A DNA stretch of 64,000 nt, taken from PALG01 sp964495885. Its GTDB lineage: Bacteria > Bacteroidota > Bacteroidia > Flavobacteriales > Flavobacteriaceae. The stretch covers positions 1 through 64,000 of the forward strand of contig CAZBWO010000013.1 of the NCBI GenBank assembly GCA_964495885.1, written 5' to 3'. How positions within the stretch are numbered: position 1 is the stretch's first letter; each line of letters starts with the position of its first letter. Position numbers and translations under genes: made by a program. The notes beneath the pieces are model-generated. The model was not told where the DNA came from and did no database searches. It saw only the letters and a program-made list of their open reading frames with translations. This document shows positions 37,865 to 44,955 of this stretch, one piece after another.

Positions 37865-39052
37865 TTAGTCTAAAATTTCAGTTACCTGACCAGCTCCTAC
37901 TGTTCTACCACCTTCACGGATAGCGAAACGCAATCCTACGTTCATAGCGATAGGCTGAATCAAGTCTACGGTAATGGTTAGGTTATCACCAGGCATTACC
38001 ATTTCAACTCCAGAAGGAAGGTTGATATTCCCAGTTACGTCTGTTGTACGTACGTAAAACTGTGGACGATAGTTATCGTGGAATGGAGTGTGACGACCAC
38101 CTTCTTCTTTCTTAAGGATATATACCTCAGCTTTGAATTTAGCGTGAGGAGTTACAGAACCTGGCTTGGTAATAACCATACCTCTTCTAATGTCTGTCTT
38201 TTCAATACCTCTCAAAAGGATACCTACGTTATCACCAGCTTCTCCGCGATCCAAGATCTTACGGAACATCTCAACACCAGTAATAGTAGAAGTCAATTTT
38301 TCAGCACCCATACCGATGATTTCAACTGGGTCACCAGTGTTGGCAACTCCTGTTTCGATACGTCCTGTAGCAACAGTACCACGACCAGTAATAGAGAATA
38401 CATCTTCAATAGGCATCAAGAAAGGCTTGTCTACTTCACGAGTTGGCTCTTCAATCCAGGTATCAACAGCTTCCATCAATTCCAACACAGTATCAACCCA
38501 CTTTTGCTCACCATTCAAAGCTCCAAGAGCAGAACCAGCAATTACAGGCCCGTTGTCACCATCGTACTCATAGAAGCTCAATAGGTCACGGATTTCCATT
38601 TCAACTAATTCCAAAAGCTCTTCATCATCCACCATATCAACTTTGTTCATGAAAACAACGATACGTGGAATTCCAACCTGGCGACCAAGAAGGATGTGCT
38701 CACGAGTTTGTGGCATAGGACCATCTGTAGCAGCAACTACCAAGATCGCACCGTCCATCTGAGCAGCACCAGTTACCATGTTCTTTACATAGTCGGCGTG
38801 ACCTGGACAGTCAACGTGTGCATAGTGACGATTTTGTGTTTGGTATTCAACGTGGGAAGAGTTAATTGTGATACCTCTTTCCTTTTCTTCAGGAGCGTTA
38901 TCGATTTGGTCGAAAGATCTGGCTTCTGAATAACCAGCATCCGCCAATACTTTTGTAATAGCGGCTGTCAAGGTAGTTTTTCCGTGGTCAACGTGACCGA
39001 TAGTACCCACGTTCAAGTGTGGTTTAGACCGGTCGAAAGTTTCTTTTGCCAT
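37865..39052 (-). CDS. tuf: Elongation factor Tu
   Basis: A 395-residue EF-Tu that carries aminoacyl-tRNA to the ribosome. G1 GHVDHGKTT, switch ERGITINSSHVEY, G3 DCPGH, G4 NKVD and the SALGAL G5-like stretch are all present, and domain III contains FRKILDRGEAGDNVG and PGDNLTITVDL. It is flanked by tRNA-Thr(GGT) 54 nt upstream and tRNA-Trp downstream, in the conserved tRNA-tuf-secE-nusG arrangement. Confidence 0.99.
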   Translation of the reverse strand: MAKETFDRSKPHLNVGTIGHVDHGKTTLTAAITKVLADAGYSEARSFDQIDNAPEEKERGITINSSHVEYQTQNRHYAHVDCPGHADYVKNMVTGAAQMDGAILVVAATDGPMPQTREHILLGRQVGIPRIVVFMNKVDMVDDEELLELVEMEIRDLLSFYEYDGDNGPVIAGSALGALNGEQKWVDTVLELMEAVDTWIEEPTREVDKPFLMPIEDVFSITGRGTVATGRIETGVANTGDPVEIIGMGAEKLTSTITGVEMFRKILDRGEAGDNVGILLRGIEKTDIRRGMVITKPGSVTPHAKFKAEVYILKKEEGGRHTPFHDNYRPQFYVRTTDVTGNINLPSGVEMVMPGDNLTITVDLIQPIAMNVGLRFAIREGGRTVGAGQVTEILD

Positions 39053-39106
39053 TGTGTATTAATTTAATCTTAGTTATATATTAGTGTTCAATTTTGTACT
39101 TTGTTG

Positions 39107-39178
<72 letters not shown>

Positions 39179-39263
39179 TTATCTGATTGCGGTTTAGAGT
39201 GTATTTGTTGTAACACAAAAAGCTTCAAGCAAGGAACCAGCACCTATTCTTGAAGTTTGGTTG

Positions 39264-39336
39264 AGCGGGAGACCGGGTTCGAACCGGCGACATTCAGCTT
39301 GGAAGGCTGACGCTCTACCAACTGAGCTACTCCCGC
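39264..39336 (-). tRNA. tRNA-Gly (anticodon TCC)
   Basis: A 73-nt cloverleaf with acceptor GCGGGAG / CTCCCGC, anticodon stem CAGCC..GGCTG type around TTCCAAG with anticodon TCC, and T-arm GGTTCGAACC. CCA is not encoded. Confidence 0.96.
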
Positions 39337-39498
39337 TTATATTACCCCAGTTTACAAGGGGTTTACTTTCAAAATTTCAAAATTCTAGGATCTTCTATTT
39401 CCTAAAATGCGCGCAAAGTTAATGATATTTCCGTTGGTTTCAAAATATTTAAAATATTATTCAAAACAACTACCACAAACTTGCCTTTAAAATTATTG

Positions 39499-39581
39499 TG
39501 GGGAGAGCAGGATTCGAACCTGCGAAGTTATAAAACAACAGAGTTACAGTCTGTCCTCGTTGGCCGCTTGAGTATCTCCCC
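39499..39581 (-). tRNA. tRNA-Tyr (anticodon GTA)
   Basis: An 83-nt class II tRNA with acceptor GGGGAGA / TCTCCCC, anticodon GTA, a long variable arm (GTTGTTTTATAAC region) and T-arm AGGTTCGAATCCT. Discriminator A. CCA is not encoded. Confidence 0.95.
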
Positions 39582-39620
39582 TTTCCAATAAAAGGTTCAA
39601 ATTTTATAAGAACTTTTATG

Positions 39621-39694
39621 AGCCGATGAAGGGACTCGAACCCCCGACCCCGAGATTACAAATCACGTGCTCTAGCCAGCTGAGCTACATCGGC
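39621..39694 (-). tRNA. tRNA-Thr (anticodon TGT)
   Basis: A 74-nt cloverleaf with acceptor GCCGATG / CATCGGC, anticodon loop TTTGTAA with anticodon TGT, T-arm GGGTTCGAGTCCC and discriminator T. First in the tRNA-Thr-Tyr-Gly-Thr-tuf transcript. CCA is not encoded. Confidence 0.95.
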
Positions 39695-39726
39695 AAATTG
39701 ACTTTTTCGTCCTAAAAATTCAGCAT

Positions 39727-39753
39727 AAAAAAGTCCGTTATTTCTAACGGACT
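39727..39753 (-). terminator. Intrinsic terminator of hpf
   Basis: A 9-bp perfect stem (39732-39740 with 39745-39753, loop TTTC) followed on the minus strand by six U. It lies 54 nt after the hpf stop and separates hpf from the tRNA-tuf operon. Confidence 0.85.
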
Positions 39754-39754
39754 G

Positions 39755-39762
39755 CAAATGTA
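39755..39762 (-). promoter_or_regulatory. Candidate -7 box (TACATTTG) for the tRNA-Thr/tuf operon
   Basis: Exact TAnnTTTG match on the minus strand with TTTG 15 nt further upstream (39778-39781). It lies immediately before the hpf terminator hairpin, so a transcript starting here would begin inside that stem. That odd overlap makes the call uncertain. Confidence 0.35.
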
Positions 39763-39806
39763 TATAAATATTTGTTTCAAAAAAATCTTTTTGAAAAAAA
39801 ATTACC

Positions 39807-40115
39807 TTACATATGTGCGCGTTGCTTTTGTTTTCTTTTTTTCAATTGTCGCTCCAATGAACGTGTACATTCATCGGTTCCCTGCTCAAAAGTTTTGGCT
39901 TCCTTTTTAATCATGAGATTTTCACCTGGAATACTCAATAAAACTTCTACAACTTTATTAATCTTGTTGCTGGTCTTTTGCACTTTCAAAAAAACATCTG
40001 CGAAGATAATCCTATCGTAAAATAACTCTAACTTGGAAAGTCTCTTTTCAATAAAATTAATGAGTTTTGGATCGGCTACGAAGTTTGGGGTTTCAATGTT
40101 CACTTTCATAGGCAT
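39807..40115 (-). CDS. hpf: Ribosome hibernation-promoting factor, short form (HPF/RaiA family)
   Basis: A 102-residue protein with the HPF fold pattern (KVNIETPNFVADPKLINFIEKRLSKL, later VEVLLSIPGENLMIKKEAKTFEQGTDECTRSLERQL). It binds between the 30S head and body and silences ribosomes in stationary phase. It is the short form without the C-terminal dimerisation domain of long HPF. Two starts are possible, MPMK at 40115 or the Met two codons later. It is 12 nt downstream of the xerC-type gene, so likely cotranscribed, and ends at a terminator. Confidence 0.93.
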   Translation of the reverse strand: MPMKVNIETPNFVADPKLINFIEKRLSKLELFYDRIIFADVFLKVQKTSNKINKVVEVLLSIPGENLMIKKEAKTFEQGTDECTRSLERQLKKRKQKQRAHM

Positions 40116-40127
40116 GAAGTTTAGTAG

Positions 40128-41024
40128 TTAGTCTCTGTTTTGGTTTCTGGGATGCGCTTTTTGATGCACTTGCTTTAACTGGGCTACGCTATGATGGGTG
40201 TAGACCTGTGTGGAAGCTAAGCTCGCATGCCCAAGCAGTTCCTTCACTGCATTTAAGTCGGCCCCTTCATTTAAAAGGTGGGTGGCAAAGGAATGCCGAA
40301 GGATATGCGGACTTCGTTTTACCTTTTCCGACGTCTTACTAAAATAAGAATTTATGATTTTGTAAACAAGTGAATCATAAATTTTCGACCCCTTTTTAGT
40401 TAGCAACAAATAAGAAGCATCCTCTATCTCATTTAAACGTTCCCTTTCATCCAAATATTGTTGTATGGTTTTAATAACCGAGGGCAGTAATGGAATGATT
40501 CGTTCCTTGTTGCGTTTCCCCAACACTCTGATGGTTGCTTCGGAAAAGGAAATGTCTGAAACCTTCAAGTTCACAAGCTCTGCACGGCGCATTCCGGTGG
40601 CATAAAAAAGTTCTACAATAAGTTTATCACGAATCCCCTCAAATCCCTCTACTTCTGAAAGCATTGCAATTACCTGTTCTACTTCTGCTTCTGAAAAAGG
40701 AACCTGCAACTTCTTGGAAGTCTTTAGTGATTTGTGCTGTACTAAAGGATTTTCTGTAATCTGTTCTGTTTTCAGCAGGTATTTATAATAGGTCTTTAGG
40801 GAGGAAATTTTTCGGTTGACACTTCGGTTTGAAAGACCACCATCTACCAAAGAAACAATCCAACTTCTTATCATGCTGTAGTTGACAACCTCAATAGTTT
40901 GCAACTCGTATCTATCTTCCACAAAACCAAGAAAATCTTCCAGATCTTTTTGATAGGCTGTTAGGGTGTGGGCAGAGTATTTTCGCTCCAGCGCTAGGTA
41001 ATCAAGAAATTTTGAAAACGGCAT
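40128..41024 (-). CDS. xerC: XerC/XerD-type tyrosine recombinase
   Basis: A 298-residue site-specific recombinase for chromosome-dimer resolution at dif. The N-terminal SAM-like DNA-binding domain covers about 1-95. Catalytic residues are complete: R146 (TGMRRAEL), K170 (GKRNKER), H240 and R243 (HILRHSF), H266 (GHASL) and nucleophile Y275. Length and absence of extra domains fit housekeeping Xer rather than an integrase, and no att site or mobile element is near. Whether it is the XerC or XerD partner cannot be decided from one sequence; the symbol is provisional. Confidence 0.9.
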   Translation of the reverse strand: MPFSKFLDYLALERKYSAHTLTAYQKDLEDFLGFVEDRYELQTIEVVNYSMIRSWIVSLVDGGLSNRSVNRKISSLKTYYKYLLKTEQITENPLVQHKSLKTSKKLQVPFSEAEVEQVIAMLSEVEGFEGIRDKLIVELFYATGMRRAELVNLKVSDISFSEATIRVLGKRNKERIIPLLPSVIKTIQQYLDERERLNEIEDASYLLLTKKGSKIYDSLVYKIINSYFSKTSEKVKRSPHILRHSFATHLLNEGADLNAVKELLGHASLASTQVYTHHSVAQLKQVHQKAHPRNQNRD

Positions 41025-41060
41025 TGTCTAAAGGTACAAAAACTTCAAAAATGGGGCATA

Positions 41061-41097
41061 AAAAAATCCGCTGAAACTAGCTGCTCCAGCGGATTTT
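41061..41097 (-). terminator. Intrinsic terminator of rpsU
   Basis: An 11-bp stem (41063-41073 with 41087-41097) with a 13-nt loop, ending on the minus strand in a U-rich tail, located 25 nt after the rpsU stop. It isolates rpsU from the recombinase gene. Confidence 0.85.
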
Positions 41098-41121
41098 CAT
41101 TATTACAAAAAAAAGGAATTC

Positions 41122-41316
41122 TTAAATTTCTTCCTGATCTCTTAGATGTTGGATATACTGCGCTTTTTGAATTTGAGCCCTACGCATTACAGAAGGCTTG
41201 GTAAACTGCTGTCTGGCACGTAGCTGACGCATGGTCCCGGTACGATCAAACTTTCGCTTGAAACGTTTTAGCGCTCTATCAATATTTTCTCCGTCTTTAA
41301 CTGGTATAATTAACAT
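41122..41316 (-). CDS. rpsU: Small ribosomal subunit protein bS21
   Basis: A 64-residue bS21 (MLIIPVKDGENIDRALKRF..., then RARQQFTKPSVMRR). In the 30S subunit it lies near the 3' end of 16S rRNA; in Flavobacterium johnsoniae bS21 with bS6 and bS18 has been shown to sequester the anti-Shine-Dalgarno tail. The open frame extends 11 codons upstream to 41349, but those codons contain the Shine-Dalgarno sequence, and the ATG at 41316 gives the standard N-terminus. The gene is monocistronic: own promoter (41347-41381), very strong ribosome binding site, and own terminator. Confidence 0.96.
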   Translation of the reverse strand: MLIIPVKDGENIDRALKRFKRKFDRTGTMRQLRARQQFTKPSVMRRAQIQKAQYIQHLRDQEEI

Positions 41317-41322
41317 AGTGTC

Positions 41323-41336
41323 ATCACCTCCTTTCT
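41323..41336 (-). promoter_or_regulatory. Extended Shine-Dalgarno of rpsU
   Basis: AGAAAGGAGGTGAT on the minus strand is a perfect 14-nt complement of the usual 3' end of bacterial 16S rRNA. The GGAGG core (41327-41331) is 10 nt from the ATG at 41316. No other gene inspected in the window has anything comparable. Confidence 0.9.
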
Positions 41337-41346
41337 TTTGGGACGG

Positions 41347-41381
41347 CAAATATATAAATGAATTTTTAATTCCGCCGCAAA
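41347..41381 (-). promoter_or_regulatory. Promoter of rpsU (-33 TTTG, -7 TATATTTG)
   Basis: Minus-strand TTTTG ending at 41378 and TATATTTG at 41354-41347 are 23 nt apart. The implied start near 41340 gives a leader of about 24 nt that is mostly Shine-Dalgarno sequence. Confidence 0.6.
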
Positions 41382-41394
41382 AGTTTTCAAAAAA

Positions 41395-42810
41395 TTACTG
41401 TTCGAACAAAGATGCACGTTTGCTCAAGTCCTGAATCAACTTTTCTTCTTCCTCGCTTTCCAATAGTACATTGTAGTTTTTCCAGAATTCCTTATTGTAG
41501 GGTCTTGACTTGAATATATCTGAAGACCACTCCCTACTAAGTGCATCCTCTACCCTTGCTGAATCCTGAATGACTTCCGTAAAGAGCATCTCCTGAATTG
41601 TATAATAAAACAATTTATCCTTATCCTTTGGTTTGGCACCGTCCAAATTTTGATCGGAAGATCGATCACCAACATTGATAAGTTTTGGGGATTCGTAATA
41701 AATATAATTGGGATACATCTTGTCATTGATATCCTTATAAGTCATTACCAGTTTATGGTTTACCAACGTATCAAACAGACTTTTGCTTCTACGTTTTTGT
41801 GCATCAGACGCAGCTACCAACTCATATTCAATTCGCTTAATGGCATAGTTATCATAATAAATGTAAATCCAGCCATTGGCTTCGAATCCTTCATTGAAGA
41901 TATTCTTGGTACCCAGCCCCACATATTCTGAACCCTTATTGATTTTAATTTTATAAATCTTTCTTCCGTCATCCACCAAAATGGTATCCAATGTAAATTG
42001 GTGCTTATCCAATACATCATCGCCCAATAAGGAAAATCGCATGTTTGCATTCCGAACCATATTGAGTCTTCCTTTGAATAGGTTTTCGAGTCCGTTGGTA
42101 CGTTCATCATTCCATTTAATAGCTTTGACCAATGTGGAAGTTTTAATGGTATCCCTTCGAAGGTTTTTAGCACGAAGGTTCACATTCCTTGCATTGTACC
42201 GAAGATAGGATACATAGGCGTATAAACTATCTACATCACGCAAATCATAGCTTTTCCGCATTTCATCTACATTAATTCTGAGATTATCCTTGGAACCCGA
42301 AGCATAACTGGAGTCATACAATGTAAGGGCGCTTTCAATAAGCCACTTGTATTCTTTTTTGTTTCGTTCCCTGTGCCGTAAAAATCCCTTTTGAAGGTAA
42401 GGGCCATCTGGTAAATTCCTTGGGAGCCTTTCAATTGCTTTTTGCACAATCCCATTTCCTGTTGTTGGCCTGGGATCTGCCACAATCAACACCTCATCAA
42501 GAGAAGCAATATCTTCTTCCAGAAATACATCCATGGAACCATCAAATTCTTCCACTGGGGTTTTAAAACTCTTAAATCCTATGGAAGAAATCACCAAGGT
42601 ATCCTTTTTAAGATTCTGCGGAACAGATAACAAGAATTTTCCATCAATATTACTTACCGTTCCTACCGTGGAATTCTGAATATAGATACTTGCGCTTTCT
42701 ATGGGTTCAAAGGTGTTAAAATCTACCACCTTTCCGCTAATTTCCAATTGCGCAAACGCTTGCAGACAAAAAAAACTTAAACTAAAAGCTAGGATGTATT
42801 TCATATTCAA
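41395..42810 (-). CDS. Secreted protein with carboxypeptidase-regulatory-like domain
   Basis: A 471-residue protein with a signal peptide ending near AFAQ22. Residues about 23-115 form a CarboxypepD_reg-like domain (LEISGKVVDFNTFEPIESASIYIQNSTVGTVSNIDGKF), the beta-sandwich that opens SusC-type receptors. There is no TonB box, plug or barrel; the remaining 350 residues have a mixed strand/helix pattern (KGFLRHRERNKKEYKWLIESALTLYD) found in Bacteroidota proteins of unknown role. Probably periplasmic or outer-membrane-associated. It starts 5 nt after the acyl-CoA dehydrogenase stop and is likely cotranscribed with it, although no functional link is evident. The start may be MNMK or the Met two codons on. 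Confidence 0.82.
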   Translation of the reverse strand: MNMKYILAFSLSFFCLQAFAQLEISGKVVDFNTFEPIESASIYIQNSTVGTVSNIDGKFLLSVPQNLKKDTLVISSIGFKSFKTPVEEFDGSMDVFLEEDIASLDEVLIVADPRPTTGNGIVQKAIERLPRNLPDGPYLQKGFLRHRERNKKEYKWLIESALTLYDSSYASGSKDNLRINVDEMRKSYDLRDVDSLYAYVSYLRYNARNVNLRAKNLRRDTIKTSTLVKAIKWNDERTNGLENLFKGRLNMVRNANMRFSLLGDDVLDKHQFTLDTILVDDGRKIYKIKINKGSEYVGLGTKNIFNEGFEANGWIYIYYDNYAIKRIEYELVAASDAQKRRSKSLFDTLVNHKLVMTYKDINDKMYPNYIYYESPKLINVGDRSSDQNLDGAKPKDKDKLFYYTIQEMLFTEVIQDSARVEDALSREWSSDIFKSRPYNKEFWKNYNVLLESEEEEKLIQDLSKRASLFEQ

Positions 42811-42815
42811 TAAGC

Positions 42816-43979
42816 TTAGGTGGCAGGTTTATATTCTTTTCCATCAACAACCATCTTTGCAATGATTTCCCGTAAAATTTCTGAAGTGCCCCCGCCAATT
42901 GGCCCCAACCTGCTATCACGCAAATGCCGTGCCATAGGGTATTCTTCCATGTAGCCATATCCGCCCAAAAATTGTAAACATTCATAGGCAACTTCATCGG
43001 CCACTTTGGTGGAAATTAGTTTAGACATGGTAGCCTCCTTTACAGGATACTCCCCATCTCCTAAACTTTTTGCAGTATGATAGTTGAAAACTTTACATAG
43101 TTCCACTTCGGAAGACAACTGGGCAAACTTATGCCGCAAAGCCTGAAACTCCGTAAGGGATTTCCCAAAGGCAGTTCTGTCCTTCATATATTGAAGTGCA
43201 TACTCCAGCGCCCATTCACTTCGGGCATGTGCATTGATTCCCATAAGTAATCGCTCTAGGGCAAAATGCTGCATGATATATGCGAAACCTTTGTTTTCTT
43301 CGCCCATCAAATTTTCGGCAGGTACTTTTACATTATCAAAAGCAATTTCCCCAGTATCACTCGCGCGCCATCCCAACTTATCCAATTTGGTAGCAGAAAG
43401 ACCTGGAGTCTCACGATCTACCACAAAAATACTAATGCCTTTGTTCCCCAATTCTGGAGCAGTTTTGGCTGCCACAATAAGATAGTCACTATATACCCCA
43501 TTGGTTATAAAGGTCTTTGAGCCATTCAAAATATAATGGTCTCCCTCTTTAACGGCCGTTGAACGCATTCCCCCTACATCACTTCCCCCAAAGGGTTCTG
43601 AAATACAAAGACATCCTATTTTCTCACCGGTAATACTTGGAGCCAAATATTTTTCCTTTTGTGCATGATTGCCCTCTTTATTGAGATGGGTCATCGCCAA
43701 ATAAGCATGAGCCCACATGGCAGCGGCAAATCCTCCACTGTTGATGTGTTGCATTTCTTCCAGGAAAATGACCATATAAAAAACGTCTAAATCAAGACCT
43801 CCGTATTGTTCAGGGTATGAAATTCCGAAGTAGCCCATTTCCCCCATTTTCTCCCAAATAAATCGTTCTATGGTTCCTGTGCTTTCCCACTTCTCTATAT
43901 GTGGAACCACTTCTTTTTGGAGAAATTCCCTAAAAGATTTTCTGAAAAAATCGTGTTCTTCGGTAAAGTATTGCTTCAT
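42816..43979 (-). CDS. Acyl-CoA dehydrogenase family protein
   Basis: A 387-residue flavoenzyme that oxidises an acyl-CoA to the trans-2-enoyl-CoA and passes electrons to ETF. FAD-site blocks CISEPFGGSDVGGMRSTA (about 125-142) and KTFITNG are present, with C-terminal GGYGYMEEYPMARHLRD. The glutamate normally in YEGT is absent (GGGTSEI near 363); instead E242 lies in HFALERLLMG, where long-chain and isovaleryl-CoA dehydrogenases carry their base. A branched-chain or long-chain substrate is therefore more likely than a medium-chain one (inference). It sits 50 nt after the helix-hairpin-helix gene. Confidence 0.93.
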   Translation of the reverse strand: MKQYFTEEHDFFRKSFREFLQKEVVPHIEKWESTGTIERFIWEKMGEMGYFGISYPEQYGGLDLDVFYMVIFLEEMQHINSGGFAAAMWAHAYLAMTHLNKEGNHAQKEKYLAPSITGEKIGCLCISEPFGGSDVGGMRSTAVKEGDHYILNGSKTFITNGVYSDYLIVAAKTAPELGNKGISIFVVDRETPGLSATKLDKLGWRASDTGEIAFDNVKVPAENLMGEENKGFAYIMQHFALERLLMGINAHARSEWALEYALQYMKDRTAFGKSLTEFQALRHKFAQLSSEVELCKVFNYHTAKSLGDGEYPVKEATMSKLISTKVADEVAYECLQFLGGYGYMEEYPMARHLRDSRLGPIGGGTSEILREIIAKMVVDGKEYKPAT

Positions 43980-44029
43980 GAATCTAATTTGTGTTATGAC
44001 TCCTAAGATAAGGAATCTGGATGTGGTCG

Positions 44030-44914
44030 TTATTCTGCGAACAAATATAATTCAATTAACTTAAATTGTTGGGCGGACAATCCTTCTAAATTTTCGAGTT
44101 CCCCCAAGGTTGAAATCCCTTCCCTAAGCCTCACAAACTCCCAAATATCCTTTCCCAATTGAAAGGAGATTCCTGGCAAAGTGGCCAAATCTGAAGCAGT
44201 TGCGGTATTAATATTCATTTGTGCAAGGGGCTTTGGGCTTTTTAATGTAAAGTCATCAAGAATCTTTAGGATGGTTTCCTCCCTCAAACCATATACACCA
44301 TATAATTGCTTTTCATCTGCGAACCCTCCAATCCTTTCCCTAAAAGCCACAATACGTTCACTTAAAACGGGACCTACTCCATAAACCTCCTTTAAATTTT
44401 CTGCGGAAGCTGAATTTAAATCCACTTTTTCAGCTGCACTTTTTTTAACCGAATATTGTTTTTTGCTTCGGAAGGATTTAGAATTGGTTACCCACGCTGG
44501 GAACTTGAAGTAGGGAGCAATAGAATCCATCCATTCTTTCGAGACATGAGTTACCCGTTGGAAATCTGCTTTTGAATTTATCCACTGTCCTTTTTCCCTA
44601 AATGCCTGAAGCCTATCAAATTCTTCGGTGGAAAGTCCAATAACATACGCTTTATAATCTGTGATGAAATTGGGGTTGAAAGGATACAGTCTTGGCGTTT
44701 TTTGTTTCAGTGCTTCCTCACGCAATGAATCTATGCGCTTTTGTTCTGCAATGAGTTCCTCTGAAGAAATATCTATTGGGTGTGCATGATTTTCCCAAGG
44801 ATACTGATATTTTACATACAATAACCCAACAATCAATATTAGAAATAAAAGCATCCCGCCTTGCTCACTTCTTGAAAAGCTAAAACGGGATGCAAAATTC
44901 TTTTTAAAAAACAT
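44030..44914 (-). CDS. ComEA-like helix-hairpin-helix protein, membrane-anchored
   Basis: A 294-residue protein with one N-terminal transmembrane anchor (about 20-37, GGMLLFLILIVGLLYVKY) and at least two C-terminal helix-hairpin-helix units: VDLNSASAENLKEVYGVGPVLSERIVAFRE and MNINTATASDLATLPGISFQLGKDIWEFV, plus a weaker first copy (SKADFQRVTHVSKEWMDSI). ComEA uses such a domain to bind double-stranded DNA during transformation; here the anchor and several copies fit a periplasmic DNA-binding protein. Other competence genes are not in the window, so natural uptake is only a possibility. It is 41 nt downstream of the AGCS symporter gene. Confidence 0.85.
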   Translation of the reverse strand: MFFKKNFASRFSFSRSEQGGMLLFLILIVGLLYVKYQYPWENHAHPIDISSEELIAEQKRIDSLREEALKQKTPRLYPFNPNFITDYKAYVIGLSTEEFDRLQAFREKGQWINSKADFQRVTHVSKEWMDSIAPYFKFPAWVTNSKSFRSKKQYSVKKSAAEKVDLNSASAENLKEVYGVGPVLSERIVAFRERIGGFADEKQLYGVYGLREETILKILDDFTLKSPKPLAQMNINTATASDLATLPGISFQLGKDIWEFVRLREGISTLGELENLEGLSAQQFKLIELYLFAE

Positions 44915-44955
44915 AACTCCGCAATTTGAAGGTTGGGGAGTTACATATTTTAGTT

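Noticed and set aside
38078..38584. 168-codon plus-strand frame opposite tuf
   Set aside because: Antisense to the strongly conserved EF-Tu gene, with codon bias mirrored from it.
40128..41024. Tyrosine recombinase as evidence of an integrated element
   Set aside because: Sequence and length are of housekeeping Xer type; neighbours are rpsU and hpf, and the tRNA genes nearby are intact without flanking direct repeats or foreign cargo.
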